Source of the DNA: Mycobacterium vicinigordonae
Lineage (GTDB): Bacteria; Actinomycetota; Actinomycetes; Mycobacteriales; Mycobacteriaceae
Direction of reading: 5' to 3'
NCBI RefSeq assembly: GCF_013466425.1
Contig: NZ_CP059165.1
Coordinates: 5,766,001-5,830,000 of the forward strand
Length of the DNA: 64,000 bases
Shown here: piece by piece, positions 29,610 through 39,595 of the stretch
Position numbering within the stretch: position 1 is the stretch's first letter
Layout: every line of letters begins with the position of its first letter
Program-made: the position numbers and the translations under genes
Notes under the pieces: model-generated
The model's database searches: none
What the model was told of the DNA's origin: nothing
Seen by the model: only the letters and a program-made list of their open reading frames with translations

Positions 29610-30182
29610 GTGAACCGCTTGAACATCCGCCTGCCGTTCCGCCTGGCCAGGCTCGCCGCCTCGGCGGCGGCCGTGGGCGTGGCCACGGCCGTGCTGACCG
29701 GCTGCGGAACCGGTCAGATCGCTCAGACCGCGGCGCAGGAGCCCGCCGTCAACGGCAACCGGATCACCATCGGCAACTTGGCGCTGCGCAACATTCGCAT
29801 CCAAGCCACCCAGACCGGTGACTTCCTGCAACCCGGCCGCACCGTGGACCTGTCCTTCGTGGCGGTCAACAATTCGGCGGACGTCAACGACCGTCTCACC
29901 GGCATCACCAGCGATGTCGGCCCCGTGACCCTGTCCGGTGACGCGAAATTGCCGGCCGGCCGGATGCTGTTCGTCGGGGCGCCGGAGGGTCCGGCGGTGG
30001 CGCCGGGACCCCCGGGGCCCAACGGCGCGGCCAACGCGACGGTCAACTTGTCCAAGGCGATTAGCAACGGTCTCACCTACAAGTTCACCTTCAAATTCGA
30101 GAAGGCCGGCGAGGGCAGCGTCGAGGTGCCCGTTGCGGCCAACTCGGAACAGCCGCGCCAACCCGGACCCAACCACTCCTAG
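29610..30182 (+). CDS. lpqE: LpqE-like lipoprotein
   Basis: A 190-residue lipoprotein with GTG start and a ribosome site CAGGAGGC. The signal peptide ends with lipobox VLTGC (Cys about residue 31). The body is a beta-sandwich of the PCu(A)C/DUF461 type by pattern (NNSADVNDRLTGITSDVGPV, LPAGRMLFVG), but the methionine/histidine copper ligands of PCu(A)C are not seen. A Pro/Gly-rich loop (about 133-142) and a Pro-rich tail follow. It stands before radA, 48 bases away, as in M. tuberculosis. Confidence 0.88.
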   Translation: MNRLNIRLPFRLARLAASAAAVGVATAVLTGCGTGQIAQTAAQEPAVNGNRITIGNLALRNIRIQATQTGDFLQPGRTVDLSFVAVNNSADVNDRLTGITSDVGPVTLSGDAKLPAGRMLFVGAPEGPAVAPGPPGPNGAANATVNLSKAISNGLTYKFTFKFEKAGEGSVEVPVAANSEQPRQPGPNHS

Positions 30183-30230
30183 CGGCCTGTCGTCGCCCGG
30201 CCTGTCAGACCCCGGGGATACGGTCACGAC

Positions 30231-31652
30231 GTGGCCAACGCGCGCTCGCAGTTCCGCTGCTCGGAATGTCACCACGTCAGCGCCAAGTGGGTGGGGCGGT
30301 GCATGGAATGCAGCAGCTGGGGCACTGTCGAAGAGGTCGCCTTACTCGCCGCCGTCGGCGGCGGACGTCGCTCGGCGCCCACCGGATCGCAGGCGGTGCC
30401 GATCAGTTCCGTCGAGCCCAACCTCAGCCGGCATCGCTCCACCGGAGTCGACGAACTCGACCGGGTCCTCGGCGGCGGGGTGGTGCCGGGATCGGTAACC
30501 TTGCTGGCCGGCGAGCCCGGTGTAGGCAAGTCGACGCTGCTGCTGGAGGTGGCGCACAGCTGGGCGCAACGCGGACAGCGAGCCTTGTACGTCTCCGGCG
30601 AGGAATCCGCCGGACAGGTGCGGCTGCGCGCCGACCGCATCGGCTGCTGTGGGGCCGCCGGATTCGACGAGGTCTACCTGGCCGCTGAGTCCGACTTGCA
30701 CACCGTTCTGGCGCACATCGACACGGTGCGGCCGGAATTGGTCGTCGTCGATTCGGTGCAGACGATGTCCACCAGCGAGTCCGACGGCGTGGCCGGCGGC
30801 GTCACCCAGGTGCGCGCGGTGACGGCCGCGCTGACGGCTGCAGCCAAGACCAAGGGCGTCGCGATGATCCTGGTCGGGCACGTCACCAAGGACGGGGCGA
30901 TTGCCGGCCCGCGTTCGCTCGAGCACCTCGTCGATGCCGTCCTGCATTTCGAAGGCGACCGCACCAGCTCCCTGCGCATGGTCCGCGGCATCAAGAACCG
31001 CTTCGGCGCAGCCGACGAAGTCGGGTGTTTCCTGTTGCACGACAACGGGATCGAGGGTGTCGCCGACCCGTCGCACCTATTTTTGGACCAGCGTCCGACG
31101 CCGGTTCCCGGCACCGCAATCACCGTGACCCTGGACGGCAAACGCCCGCTGATCGGGGAAGTCCAAGCCCTGCTCGCCGTCCCGAACGGCGGTTCGCCAC
31201 GAAGGGCCGTCAGCGGTATCGACCACTCCCGGGCCGCGATGATCACCGCGGTCCTGGAAAAGCACGGCCGGCTCAAACTCGGTGCGGTCGAGATCTACCT
31301 TTCCACCGTCGGTGGCATGCGATTGACCGAGCCGTCGTCGGATTTGGCGGTCGCCGTCGCGTTGGCCTCGTCCTACACCGGGATGCCACTGCCCACCACC
31401 GCGGTGGTGATCGGAGAGGTCGGGCTAGCGGGCGACCTACGCCGCGTCCACGGCATGGAACGACGGCTGGCCGAAGCCGCCCGGCAGGGCTTCACCGTTG
31501 CGCTGATCCCGCCGGGCTGCAAGGAGATCCCGGCCGCGATGCGGGCGTTGAGCGCGGCCACCATCGGCGAGGCGCTGCGCCACATGGTCGACATCGCCGA
31601 ACAGCGCGACCCCACCGGCGCGGAGTCGTATCGGCTCGACAGCGCCCACTAG
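30231..31652 (+). CDS. radA: DNA repair protein RadA
   Basis: A 473-residue RadA (Sms). The N-terminal zinc finger CSECHH...CMEC is at residues about 10-28, Walker A is GEPGVGKST, the RadA-specific KNRFGAADE motif follows, and the Lon-protease-like domain is C-terminal. It is a branch-migration helicase acting with RecA in recombinational repair. A GTG start at 30231 gives [13 protein letters not shown]. disA follows after 30 bases, linking repair and c-di-AMP signalling as in many actinobacteria and firmicutes. Confidence 0.96.
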   Translation: MANARSQFRCSECHHVSAKWVGRCMECSSWGTVEEVALLAAVGGGRRSAPTGSQAVPISSVEPNLSRHRSTGVDELDRVLGGGVVPGSVTLLAGEPGVGKSTLLLEVAHSWAQRGQRALYVSGEESAGQVRLRADRIGCCGAAGFDEVYLAAESDLHTVLAHIDTVRPELVVVDSVQTMSTSESDGVAGGVTQVRAVTAALTAAAKTKGVAMILVGHVTKDGAIAGPRSLEHLVDAVLHFEGDRTSSLRMVRGIKNRFGAADEVGCFLLHDNGIEGVADPSHLFLDQRPTPVPGTAITVTLDGKRPLIGEVQALLAVPNGGSPRRAVSGIDHSRAAMITAVLEKHGRLKLGAVEIYLSTVGGMRLTEPSSDLAVAVALASSYTGMPLPTTAVVIGEVGLAGDLRRVHGMERRLAEAARQGFTVALIPPGCKEIPAAMRALSAATIGEALRHMVDIAEQRDPTGAESYRLDSAH

Positions 31653-32759
<1,107 letters not shown>

Positions 32760-32840
32760 ACCACTTTCTGCGAGCGTGACCAGGCTGCGATCTCCGGCGC
32801 CGAACTTTGTGGCGGTTTTACCTACGCCGGCTGCACGAAG

Positions 32841-33674
32841 TTAGCCGCCCTGGGCCGGCGGAGCTTCCGGTGGTGGCGCCTGGGCGGGCCCCGGTGCGGG
32901 CACCGGCCCCGGTGGCTGCGGCGGCTGGTTGAGCACGAACGGGACCGGCTGCGAACGCAGGTTCCCCAGCTGCACCACCAGGTTGTAGGTGCCCGGTCCG
33001 ATCGCCGGACGCGGCAACGGGCACTTGGGTGCCGAGCCCATGCCGGTCCAGGTGACCGCGGTAGTCACCTGCTCGCCCGGTGTGAACGTCTTGACCAGTG
33101 TCTCGTTGGAGGGCGCGCAGTCCAGGTTGGACCAGAGACGCTTGTTGTCCAGCGAGTAGACGTAGGCGGCTAGCACGGCTGCACCGACGTCGCGCTTGCA
33201 GGACACCAGCCCGATGTTTGTCACCACCATGGTGAATTTCGGCTGGTCACCGATGTAGTACTGGGGCGCGTTGGTCAGGCCCTTGACGGCCAGCGTCGAA
33301 TCGGGGCAGTCGTCGCCGTCCTTGAGAACGGGTGGTGGCTGCACCGCGGCCGTTGGGGTGGGCGACTCCGGGTTAAGGGTCCCCGGGGGTGCGCCGGGAG
33401 CCGGCGGCGCGGTCTGCCCAGCCGGTTCGGGGCTGGCTGGAGCGCCGGACGCCGGCGACGGGCCAGCCCCTTGGTGCCCCTGGGCCGCGGTGGCCTTGTT
33501 CGCGGGCTTGGAGCCCGAGCTACTGCTGACGACGGCGATGACGACGGCGACGGCGATACCGATCACGACGGCCGCGATGCCCAGGGCAAGCCCCCTGCGG
33601 CGCCAATAGATCTCGGTGGGTAGCGGGCCCCGCGGTTCTAGATCCAGCACGTTCACACCGTAAGGCCAGGTCAC
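32841..33674 (-). CDS. Membrane-anchored Pro-rich protein (Rv3587c-like)
   Basis: A 277-residue protein. A short cytoplasmic N-terminus (about 28 residues) precedes one membrane helix (LALGIAAVVIGIAVAVVIAVV, 30-50), then a Pro/Ala/Gly-rich linker (60-110) and an external beta-type domain of about 140 residues with cysteines in DDCPDST, VSCKRDV, LDCAPSN and KCPLPR. The C-terminus is again Pro-rich. It matches the conserved membrane protein next to the carbonic anhydrase in mycobacteria; an M. tuberculosis orthologue is essential or near-essential as I recall, but its role is unknown. Confidence 0.85.
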   Translation of the reverse strand: MTWPYGVNVLDLEPRGPLPTEIYWRRRGLALGIAAVVIGIAVAVVIAVVSSSSGSKPANKATAAQGHQGAGPSPASGAPASPEPAGQTAPPAPGAPPGTLNPESPTPTAAVQPPPVLKDGDDCPDSTLAVKGLTNAPQYYIGDQPKFTMVVTNIGLVSCKRDVGAAVLAAYVYSLDNKRLWSNLDCAPSNETLVKTFTPGEQVTTAVTWTGMGSAPKCPLPRPAIGPGTYNLVVQLGNLRSQPVPFVLNQPPQPPGPVPAPGPAQAPPPEAPPAQGG

Positions 33675-33739
33675 ACCGACTCGGCTGACCCGCCTCGGCG
33701 TGTCGTCAGGTTGGTCGGTCAGCGGTCGTGTAGTGACGG

Positions 33740-34363
33740 TCAGGCTTGGTCGCCGATGTCACCGATGTGGTCGACCAGAGCTGCCTTTCCGTCGGCGAGT
33801 TTGTAGGTGACCCCGGCAAGGGCGAGGCTCCCCGCATCGACCCGCTCCGCGATGGCCGAGGAGCGCGACACCAACTGCGCCAGTGTCTCGCTCACGTGCC
33901 GCGCTTCGAACTCATCGACGCGGGTCAGCCCCTCGCGCCGGCCCGCCAGCACCGACGGAACGACCCGCTCCACCACGTCCCGGACGAAGCCGCCCGGAAT
34001 CTCGCCCTCATCCAGGGCAGCAATGGTGGCCTTGATCGCGCCGCAGCTGTTGTGGCCGAGCACCACGATCAACGGCACGTTAAGAACCGCAACGGCGTAC
34101 TCGATCGAGCCCAGCACCGCGGAATCGATCGCCTGTCCGGCAGTGCGCACCACGAACACGTCGCCGAGGCCCTGGTCGAAGATCAGTTCAGCAGCGACCC
34201 GACTGTCTGCGCACCCGAAAATGACCGCGGTAGGCTTCTGCCCGCCGGCCAGGCTGGCTCGGTGGTCGATGCTTTGGCTGGGATGCACGGGCTTACCCGC
34301 GACGAATCGCTCGTTACCCTCTTTGAGTGATTTCCAGGCGCTTATCGGGTTGCTGCTAGGCAT
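33740..34363 (-). CDS. canB: Beta-carbonic anhydrase
   Basis: A 207-residue beta-class carbonic anhydrase with zinc ligands Cys51, His104 and Cys107 and the Asp53-Arg55 dyad (GCADSRVA; GHNSCGA). It interconverts CO2 and bicarbonate. The start is ATG 34363, giving MPSSNPISAWKSL, homologous to Rv3588c and of the same length. The frame continues upstream into mutY but those residues are the antisense of mutY. Its start codon overlaps that of divergent mutY in the tetramer CATG (34361-34364). Confidence 0.95.
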   Translation of the reverse strand: MPSSNPISAWKSLKEGNERFVAGKPVHPSQSIDHRASLAGGQKPTAVIFGCADSRVAAELIFDQGLGDVFVVRTAGQAIDSAVLGSIEYAVAVLNVPLIVVLGHNSCGAIKATIAALDEGEIPGGFVRDVVERVVPSVLAGRREGLTRVDEFEARHVSETLAQLVSRSSAIAERVDAGSLALAGVTYKLADGKAALVDHIGDIGDQA

Positions 34364-35273
34364 GGCACACATTGTGCCGCAAGGAACCGTGGCCGTCTCC
34401 CAAAACATATCGGCCACAAATCTGCTCGCCTGGTACCGCAGTTCGCGGCGGGACCTGCCCTGGCGGGCGCCTGGCGTCGACGCCTGGCAGATCCTGGTCA
34501 GCGAGTTCATGCTGCAGCAGACCCCGGTCGCACGGGTGCTGCCGATCTGGACGGAGTGGGTGCGCCGCTGGCCCACCCCATCGGCAACCGCGGCGGCCAC
34601 CGCTGCGGACGTGCTGCGAGCGTGGGGCAAACTGGGCTACCCGAGGCGAGCTAAGCGTCTGCACGAGTGCGCAATCGTAGTCACGCGCGAGCACGACGGC
34701 GTGGTTCCCGACGATGTCGAGGTGCTGTTGACGCTGCCGGGCGTCGGAAGCTACACGGCGCGGGCGGTGGCCTGCTTCGCCTATCGGCGACGGGTACCGG
34801 TGGTGGACACCAACGTGCGGCGCGTGGTGGCCCGAGCAGTGCACGGTCGCGCCGACGCGGGCTCGCCGTCGGCCACCCGCGACCATGCCGACGTTGCCGC
34901 GCTGTTACCGAATGACAAACGCGCGCCGGAGTTTTCGGTGGCCCTGATGGAGCTGGGTGCAATGGTGTGCACGGCGCGAGCACCGAAGTGCGGCCTGTGC
35001 CCGCTTGATTCCTGCGCCTGGCGCCAGGCTGGCTACCCGCCAGCGACCGGCCCCGCCCGCCGGGTCCAGACGTACGCCGGTACCGACCGTCAAGTCCGCG
35101 GCCGACTACTCGATGTGCTGCGTGACAACAACTCTCCGGTCACGCGAGCCCAGCTCGACGTGGCGTGGCTGACCGATACCGCGCAACGGGACCGGGCACT
35201 GTACTCATTGCTGGCTGACGGCCTGGTGACACAGACCGCCGACGGCCGTTTCGCGCTGGCAGGCGAGGAATAG
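34362..35273 (+). CDS. mutY: Adenine DNA glycosylase
   Basis: A 303-residue MutY. Catalytic Glu48 (SEFMLQQTP), helix-hairpin-helix LPGVGSYTARA with catalytic Asp149 (VVDTNVRR), and a 4Fe-4S loop CTARAPKCGLCPLDSC (spacing 6-2-4, as I recall for the M. tuberculosis protein, one shorter than in E. coli) are all present. It removes adenine opposite 8-oxoguanine. The start at ATG 34362 gives MAHIVPQ, similar to M. tuberculosis MPHILPE. There is no room for a ribosome site that is not inside canB. Confidence 0.95.
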   Translation: MAHIVPQGTVAVSQNISATNLLAWYRSSRRDLPWRAPGVDAWQILVSEFMLQQTPVARVLPIWTEWVRRWPTPSATAAATAADVLRAWGKLGYPRRAKRLHECAIVVTREHDGVVPDDVEVLLTLPGVGSYTARAVACFAYRRRVPVVDTNVRRVVARAVHGRADAGSPSATRDHADVAALLPNDKRAPEFSVALMELGAMVCTARAPKCGLCPLDSCAWRQAGYPPATGPARRVQTYAGTDRQVRGRLLDVLRDNNSPVTRAQLDVAWLTDTAQRDRALYSLLADGLVTQTADGRFALAGEE

Positions 35274-35277
35274 CCAG

Positions 35278-36048
35278 CTAGTCCAGTCCGCTCACGAAGG
35301 ACTCGACCGCGCGCCGATATACTTCTGGCGCATCGTCGTGCACCAAATGGCCGGCCCCGGGGACATGCAAATACGTTGACGCCGGCGATAGTTCGTGCAT
35401 CCGTCGCATCTGCCCCGGCGGCGTTACCGAAACGCCTGCCTCGATCAGCAGCGCCGGTGCACGCACCGCCCGCCACTGCGACCAATAATCGCGGGTACCC
35501 CATTGCGCCGCGATCTCGATCCAGCGCGCCGTATGCCCGTGTAAGCGCCAGCCGCTGGCGGTGCGATCGAACGCTTCCAGGAAGTACTGCCCGGCAACCG
35601 GCCCGAACTCGGCGAATACCCGCTCAGCAGAATCGAATTCGACGGGAAGAGCGTGCAGCCAAGGCTCCCACGGTCCCGTGGTCCGCCCGACGAAATCCGG
35701 CGCCATGTCCTCCACCACCAGCGCCCTGACCAGTTCCGGCCGCTCGGCGGCCAGGCACCAGGAATGCAGGCCCCCCATCGAATGCCCGACGAGCGTGACC
35801 GGCGCCCCCAGCCCACTCACCGTGTCGCCCAGATCGGTAACGAAGCGCTCGGTGCTGATCGGGTGCGGGTCCTCGACGTCTCGCCCGCGGTGCCACGGCG
35901 CGTCGTAGGTGTACACCGCGCCCAACCGAGTCAACCACGGCAGCTGACGTGACCAGGTCGTTCCCCGGCCCATGAGCCCGTGCACCAGCACCAGGGGCCG
36001 GCCCCCTCCGCCGCGATGGGTCAACAGATCGGTCGGCATCCGTGGCAC
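35278..36048 (-). CDS. Alpha/beta hydrolase (Rv3591c-like)
   Basis: A 256-residue alpha/beta hydrolase. The oxyanion motif VHGLMGRGTTW, nucleophile elbow GHSMGG (Ser at about residue 89), Asp and a C-terminal His (GAGHLVHDD) complete the triad. Substrate unknown. ATG 36048 or the in-frame ATG 36039 could start it. It is convergent with mutY (four bases between stops) and divergent from mhuD (14 bases between starts), so both promoters are packed into neighbouring sequence. Confidence 0.88.
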   Translation of the reverse strand: MPRMPTDLLTHRGGGGRPLVLVHGLMGRGTTWSRQLPWLTRLGAVYTYDAPWHRGRDVEDPHPISTERFVTDLGDTVSGLGAPVTLVGHSMGGLHSWCLAAERPELVRALVVEDMAPDFVGRTTGPWEPWLHALPVEFDSAERVFAEFGPVAGQYFLEAFDRTASGWRLHGHTARWIEIAAQWGTRDYWSQWRAVRAPALLIEAGVSVTPPGQMRRMHELSPASTYLHVPGAGHLVHDDAPEVYRRAVESFVSGLD

Positions 36049-36062
36049 GGTAACCTAACGGA

Positions 36063-36380
36063 ATGCCAGTGGTGAAGATCAACGCAATCGAGGTGCCCGC
36101 CGACGCTGGCCCGGAGCTGGAGAAGCGGTTCGCTCACCGCGCTCACGCGGTGGAGAATTCCCCCGGGTTTCTCGGATTCCAGCTGCTGCGTCCGGTCAAG
36201 GGTGAGGACCGCTATTTCGTGGTTACGCACTGGGAGTCCGAAGAGGCCTTCCAGGCCTGGGCCAGCGGACCCGCCATCCACGCGCACGCCGGGGAGCGGG
36301 CCAACCCCGTGGCAACCGGCGCGTCGCTGCTGGAATTCGAGGTTGTGATGGACGTTGCCGGGAACGCGAAGGCTGAATAG
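36063..36380 (+). CDS. mhuD: Heme-degrading monooxygenase MhuD
   Basis: A 105-residue ABM/IsdG-family protein of exactly the expected size. The catalytic Asn7 and Trp66 and the haem ligand His75 known from MhuD (Rv3592) are all found at these numbers. It opens haem to mycobilin and releases iron without CO. It overlaps the likely start of lpqF by 26 bases. No iron-box was noticed in the 14 bases before it. Confidence 0.95.
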   Translation: MPVVKINAIEVPADAGPELEKRFAHRAHAVENSPGFLGFQLLRPVKGEDRYFVVTHWESEEAFQAWASGPAIHAHAGERANPVATGASLLEFEVVMDVAGNAKAE

Positions 36381-37725
36381 CCGCCTTAGTCCCCGGCGTG
36401 CCCGGGTATTGGCGACGAGCACCGCGGCGGCGCTGGTGATGGCACTGGCGCCCGGATGCACCGCCTCACCCACCCCGTCGGCGAACGCGGCCAACGTCGG
36501 GCATCGGATCGACACCACGACTCCACCGGGTCTGCGGGCGCAGCAGACCATGGACATGCTCAACTCCGACTGGCCGATCGGCCCGGTCGGAGTTGGCACA
36601 CTGGCCGCACCCGACAAGGTGGACGCGGTAGAAGCCACCATGGAAAGTCTGTGGTGGGACCGTCCGTTCACCCTCGAGGGCGTCGACGTCGGCGCCAGCG
36701 TGGCTACCCTGCACCTGACCTCCTCCTACGGCGCGCGCCAGGACATCCGGATCCATACCGACGAAGCCGGCCGGGTCGACCGCTTCGAACTTGAAACGCA
36801 ACCGCCACCGACGATCAACGCCTGGCGTGACATTGATGCCGTGCTGAGCAAGACGGGAGCCCGCTACTCTTATCAGGTGGCCAAGGTCGACAACGGCCAG
36901 TGCACCCGGGTAGCGGGCACCAACACCGGCGAATCGCTGCCGCTGGCATCGATTTTCAAGTTGTACGTGCTGCACGCGGTCGCGACTGCCATCAAGAACG
37001 GGACCGTATCCTGGGACGATCAGTTGACGGTTACCGCCAAAGGCAAGGCAGTCGGCTCTTCTGGCTTGGAACTTGCTGTTGGCGAACATGTTTCGGTGCG
37101 TACGGCGGCCGAGAAGATGATCGCCACCAGCGACAACATGGCCACCGATCTGCTGATCGGCAGATTGGGGACCCACGCCATCGAGGAAGCGTTGGCCACC
37201 GCCGGTCACCACGATCCGGCCAGCATGACGCCGTTTCCCACAATGTATGAACTGTTTTCGGTCGGCTGGGGCCAGCCCGACCGGCGGGAACGTTGGAAAA
37301 ACGCCTCCCAGCAGGAACGCGCCGCCCTACTAGAACAAGCGAATTCGGCTGCCTACGAACCTGATCCGACGCGCGCCCACACCCCCGCCTCCGCCTACGG
37401 CGCCGAGTGGTACGGCAACGCTGACGACATCTGCCGGGTGCATGTGGCGCTGCAGGCGGACGCCGTCGGCAAAGCCGCTCACGTCCGGCAGATTCTGTCC
37501 GCAGTCGCCGGCATTCAGCTGGACCGCACCATGTGGCCCTACATCGGCGCCAAAGCTGGTGGCCTACCCGGAGATCTGACCTTCAGCTGGTACGCCGTCG
37601 ACAAGACCGGGCAGCCCTGGGTAGTCAGCTTCCAGCTGAACTGGCCACGTGACCACGGCCCGACGGTAACCAGCTGGATGTTGCAGATCGCCAAGCAAGC
37701 CTTTGCGTTGGTCGCCCCCAAGTAG
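36355..37725 (+). CDS. lpqF: LpqF-like lipoprotein with beta-lactamase fold
   Basis: A 456-residue lipoprotein. After a basic start the hydrophobic stretch ends in a lipobox (LAPGC, Cys about residue 35). A linker/NTF2-like domain comes next (about 60-150), then a class-A beta-lactamase-like domain with SIFK (SxxK), SDN (TSDNMATD) and KAGG in place of KTG. No Glu166-type omega loop was recognised, so beta-lactam hydrolysis is doubtful. The start is uncertain: TTG 36355 inside mhuD is the only early start that supplies the positively charged segment. Confidence 0.85.
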   Translation: MPGTRRLNSRLSPRRARVLATSTAAALVMALAPGCTASPTPSANAANVGHRIDTTTPPGLRAQQTMDMLNSDWPIGPVGVGTLAAPDKVDAVEATMESLWWDRPFTLEGVDVGASVATLHLTSSYGARQDIRIHTDEAGRVDRFELETQPPPTINAWRDIDAVLSKTGARYSYQVAKVDNGQCTRVAGTNTGESLPLASIFKLYVLHAVATAIKNGTVSWDDQLTVTAKGKAVGSSGLELAVGEHVSVRTAAEKMIATSDNMATDLLIGRLGTHAIEEALATAGHHDPASMTPFPTMYELFSVGWGQPDRRERWKNASQQERAALLEQANSAAYEPDPTRAHTPASAYGAEWYGNADDICRVHVALQADAVGKAAHVRQILSAVAGIQLDRTMWPYIGAKAGGLPGDLTFSWYAVDKTGQPWVVSFQLNWPRDHGPTVTSWMLQIAKQAFALVAPK

Positions 37726-38038
37726 GGGCCATACAGTTCTCACATCAACTCGGCCCAGGGGCCGCCGGCGGCTATGCGTTCGGTATGCCTGGCCGCGATT
37801 GGCTTGCCCACCATCCGGTGGAAAAATAGCGTGCACCTAACTCCGCGAAAGGGTTGGCGTTGTACGGGTCAGATCTGTTTGTGCACCGGCGCGTCAGGAA
37901 CCAGCGGTTGTTGACCGCGATACTGACACCCGGGCAGTCGGCGATGCTACATTCCCGGCCGCGTCGACTGCTCCTGCATACGGTCCTCAACGCTGCCGTC
38001 GTCATCGGCTGCTGCATCGCAACAGAGCGCTGGCACAA
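37726..38038. other. Intergenic stretch lpqF / phosphatase, possible gene remnant
   Basis: 313 bases between convergent genes. A leftward frame at 38038-37772 encodes up to 88 residues; its central part (DCPGVSIAVNNRWFLTRRC and following) has high third-position GC, like real genes here, but the N-terminal part looks random and no signal peptide or ribosome site fits. It may be the end of a degraded secreted-protein gene. M. tuberculosis has Rv3594 and a PE_PGRS gene in this interval; neither is present. Confidence 0.35.
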
Positions 38039-38575
38039 CTAGAGCCGCAGCGTCCAGCGCTGACCGCGAAAGTACAGCATGGTCCGGCTCAGCGGGGCAA
38101 CATCGATGCGCCAGAACGACTTCGGCGGTATTTCCAGAGCCGTCAGCAGCGCGGCCCGGACCACGGCCGGATGCGTTACCGCCACCGTCCGAGCGGCCTC
38201 GGAGGTCACCGTGGCCAACCAGCCCCCAACGCGGTCGATGAGCTCGACAACGGTTTCGCCGCCGTGCGGCGCCTGGCCCGGGTCGGTCAACCACGTCTCC
38301 AAGTCGGCGGGGTGAAGGTCGGGCAGCGACGCCCCGCGCCACATTCCGCAATCCAGGTCAGCCAGCCGTGGTTCGATAACCGGTTGCAGCCCAAGTAGTT
38401 TCGCAGTTTCGCGGGTCCGCTGCTCTGGCGCGGCCAGCTGCCGGGTATTACCGCTCAGCCGCAGCGGCGCGACCTGGCCGCCGGCGCTGAGCGGCTCGTC
38501 GGCGGGAAAGCGTCCGGCCGCCATCGCGACCGTCATGGCGTGCGACACCAGGGTCAGCCGCGCCACCCCGCTCAC
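38039..38575 (-). CDS. Histidine-phosphatase-superfamily protein in cobalt operon
   Basis: A 178-residue protein of the phosphoglycerate-mutase/histidine phosphatase fold. The usual N-terminal RHG is changed: the sequence reads LVSHAMT, keeping the catalytic His but losing the preceding Arg and following Gly. PHGGETV and a second His in AVTHPAVVRAA remain. The start overlaps the cbtA stop (ATGA), so it is the third gene of the cbtB-cbtA operon behind a cobalamin-riboswitch-like leader. That context suggests an alpha-ribazole-phosphatase (CobC)-like or other cobalamin-related role, but the altered motif leaves activity open. Confidence 0.8.
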   Translation of the reverse strand: MSGVARLTLVSHAMTVAMAAGRFPADEPLSAGGQVAPLRLSGNTRQLAAPEQRTRETAKLLGLQPVIEPRLADLDCGMWRGASLPDLHPADLETWLTDPGQAPHGGETVVELIDRVGGWLATVTSEAARTVAVTHPAVVRAALLTALEIPPKSFWRIDVAPLSRTMLYFRGQRWTLRL

Positions 38576-39315
38576 GGCGCGGTGCTCGGAGCCTGCGTAT
38601 CACCGGCATTGAGCGCCTGCCCGGCGAGCACGCCGAAGGCCAGGCCGATGCTCACCCACAGCACCAGTTGAGTGCCCAGCGAAACCAGCCTGAATTCGTA
38701 GAGGACGTCCGCGGGAAAGCCAGGCGGTGTCTCTGCCACCGACGGCAACACCAGCGCAATCAGCGCGACCGCTGCGGCGTAGGCGGCCACAGCCAGACAG
38801 CCGGCATTAAACGCCCCGAACCGCTTCCTCAGGCGCCTCGACAGCCGCACCGCAGCGATGGCCAGCACCACCGACGCCAGCACCAGTACCAAATACCACG
38901 AAGTGCGCGAACCGATGGTGTCCGCCTGACCGACAGCGGGCGGATTCGCCGGATATTTCAGAAACGGCACCAGATACGCCGCGACAAACCCGCCGACCGC
39001 CAGTCGAATCGAAAGTAGCTGCGGTGCAGTGTTTTCCGATCGTGGATAAACAACGCCGAACAATACCGCGAACAGCGCACCCAGCGCGACTCCGAAGAGC
39101 AGCACACCAAACCCCAACCCGGCGTTGCCCTGCACGCCGCGGGAGAATAGTTCGGCGCCGTGTTCGTGCACCCCCGGCGCCCGTTCAGCCCGGGCTTCCT
39201 CGAATTCCACCGCGCGGGAGATGACGGGCTCGGCGAACAGGCGGGCGAAAACGAACGCCAGCATCGCGCCGAGTACACCCGCCAGCAGCCCGCGCAGTAT
39301 CAGACGCTGCTCCAC
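38572..39315 (-). CDS. cbtA: CbtA-family cobalt transporter subunit
   Basis: A 247-residue membrane protein with about six or seven helices (near 8-28, 68-88, 103-120, 137-155, 168-190, 212-235). The family stretch EPVISRAVEFEEAR follows the first helix, then a His-bearing loop (GVHEHGAELFSRGVQ) likely to meet metal. GTG start at 39315, 20 bases after cbtB. CbtA and CbtB are predicted cobalt importers found under B12 riboswitches in many bacteria. Confidence 0.9.
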   Translation of the reverse strand: MEQRLILRGLLAGVLGAMLAFVFARLFAEPVISRAVEFEEARAERAPGVHEHGAELFSRGVQGNAGLGFGVLLFGVALGALFAVLFGVVYPRSENTAPQLLSIRLAVGGFVAAYLVPFLKYPANPPAVGQADTIGSRTSWYLVLVLASVVLAIAAVRLSRRLRKRFGAFNAGCLAVAAYAAAVALIALVLPSVAETPPGFPADVLYEFRLVSLGTQLVLWVSIGLAFGVLAGQALNAGDTQAPSTAP

Positions 39316-39335
39316 CGGGTCAGGCCAGCCGCGGG

Positions 39336-39545
39336 TCAGTGGCAGGGGAACCCGAGCAGATGCCTTGCATCATGGAAGAATTCGTGCACATGTGTGTCGC
39401 TGCCGAACAGCGATACTGCGCCCTGGTCGATGCCGACGAAGTAGATCGCTAGCAGGGCCAGCACGACGGTGGCCGCCAGCCACACCGCTGCGCGGGCGCC
39501 CGACAGGTCAACCGATCCGGCTCGGGAGGTCTGCGAAGTGGCCAC
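39336..39545 (-). CDS. cbtB: CbtB-family cobalt transporter subunit
   Basis: A 69-residue protein with one membrane helix (about 18-40) and a histidine-rich C-terminus (THVHEFFHDARHLLGFPCH) typical of CbtB, where it probably binds cobalt. GTG 39545 was chosen because AAGGAG lies six bases before it; an in-frame TTG at 39551 would leave no space for that site. It is the first gene after the cobalamin-type leader and is followed by cbtA. Confidence 0.9.
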   Translation of the reverse strand: MATSQTSRAGSVDLSGARAAVWLAATVVLALLAIYFVGIDQGAVSLFGSDTHVHEFFHDARHLLGFPCH

Positions 39546-39554
39546 AATCAACTC

Positions 39555-39578
39555 CTTCTGGGATCTCGCGTCCCACAG
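39555..39578 (-). promoter_or_regulatory. Small hairpin just before the cbtB ribosome site
   Basis: In the leftward transcript TGGGA at 39574-39570 and TCCCA at 39562-39558 can pair around a seven-base loop, ending immediately before AGAAGGAG. It may be part of the expression platform of the upstream leader. Confidence 0.4.
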
Positions 39579-39595
39579 TCACTGCTAGCGCGTGC

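Noticed and set aside
32760..32840. Bidirectional terminator between disA and the Rv3587c-like gene
   Set aside because: Only weak, interrupted complementarity was found in the 81-base gap and no T run.
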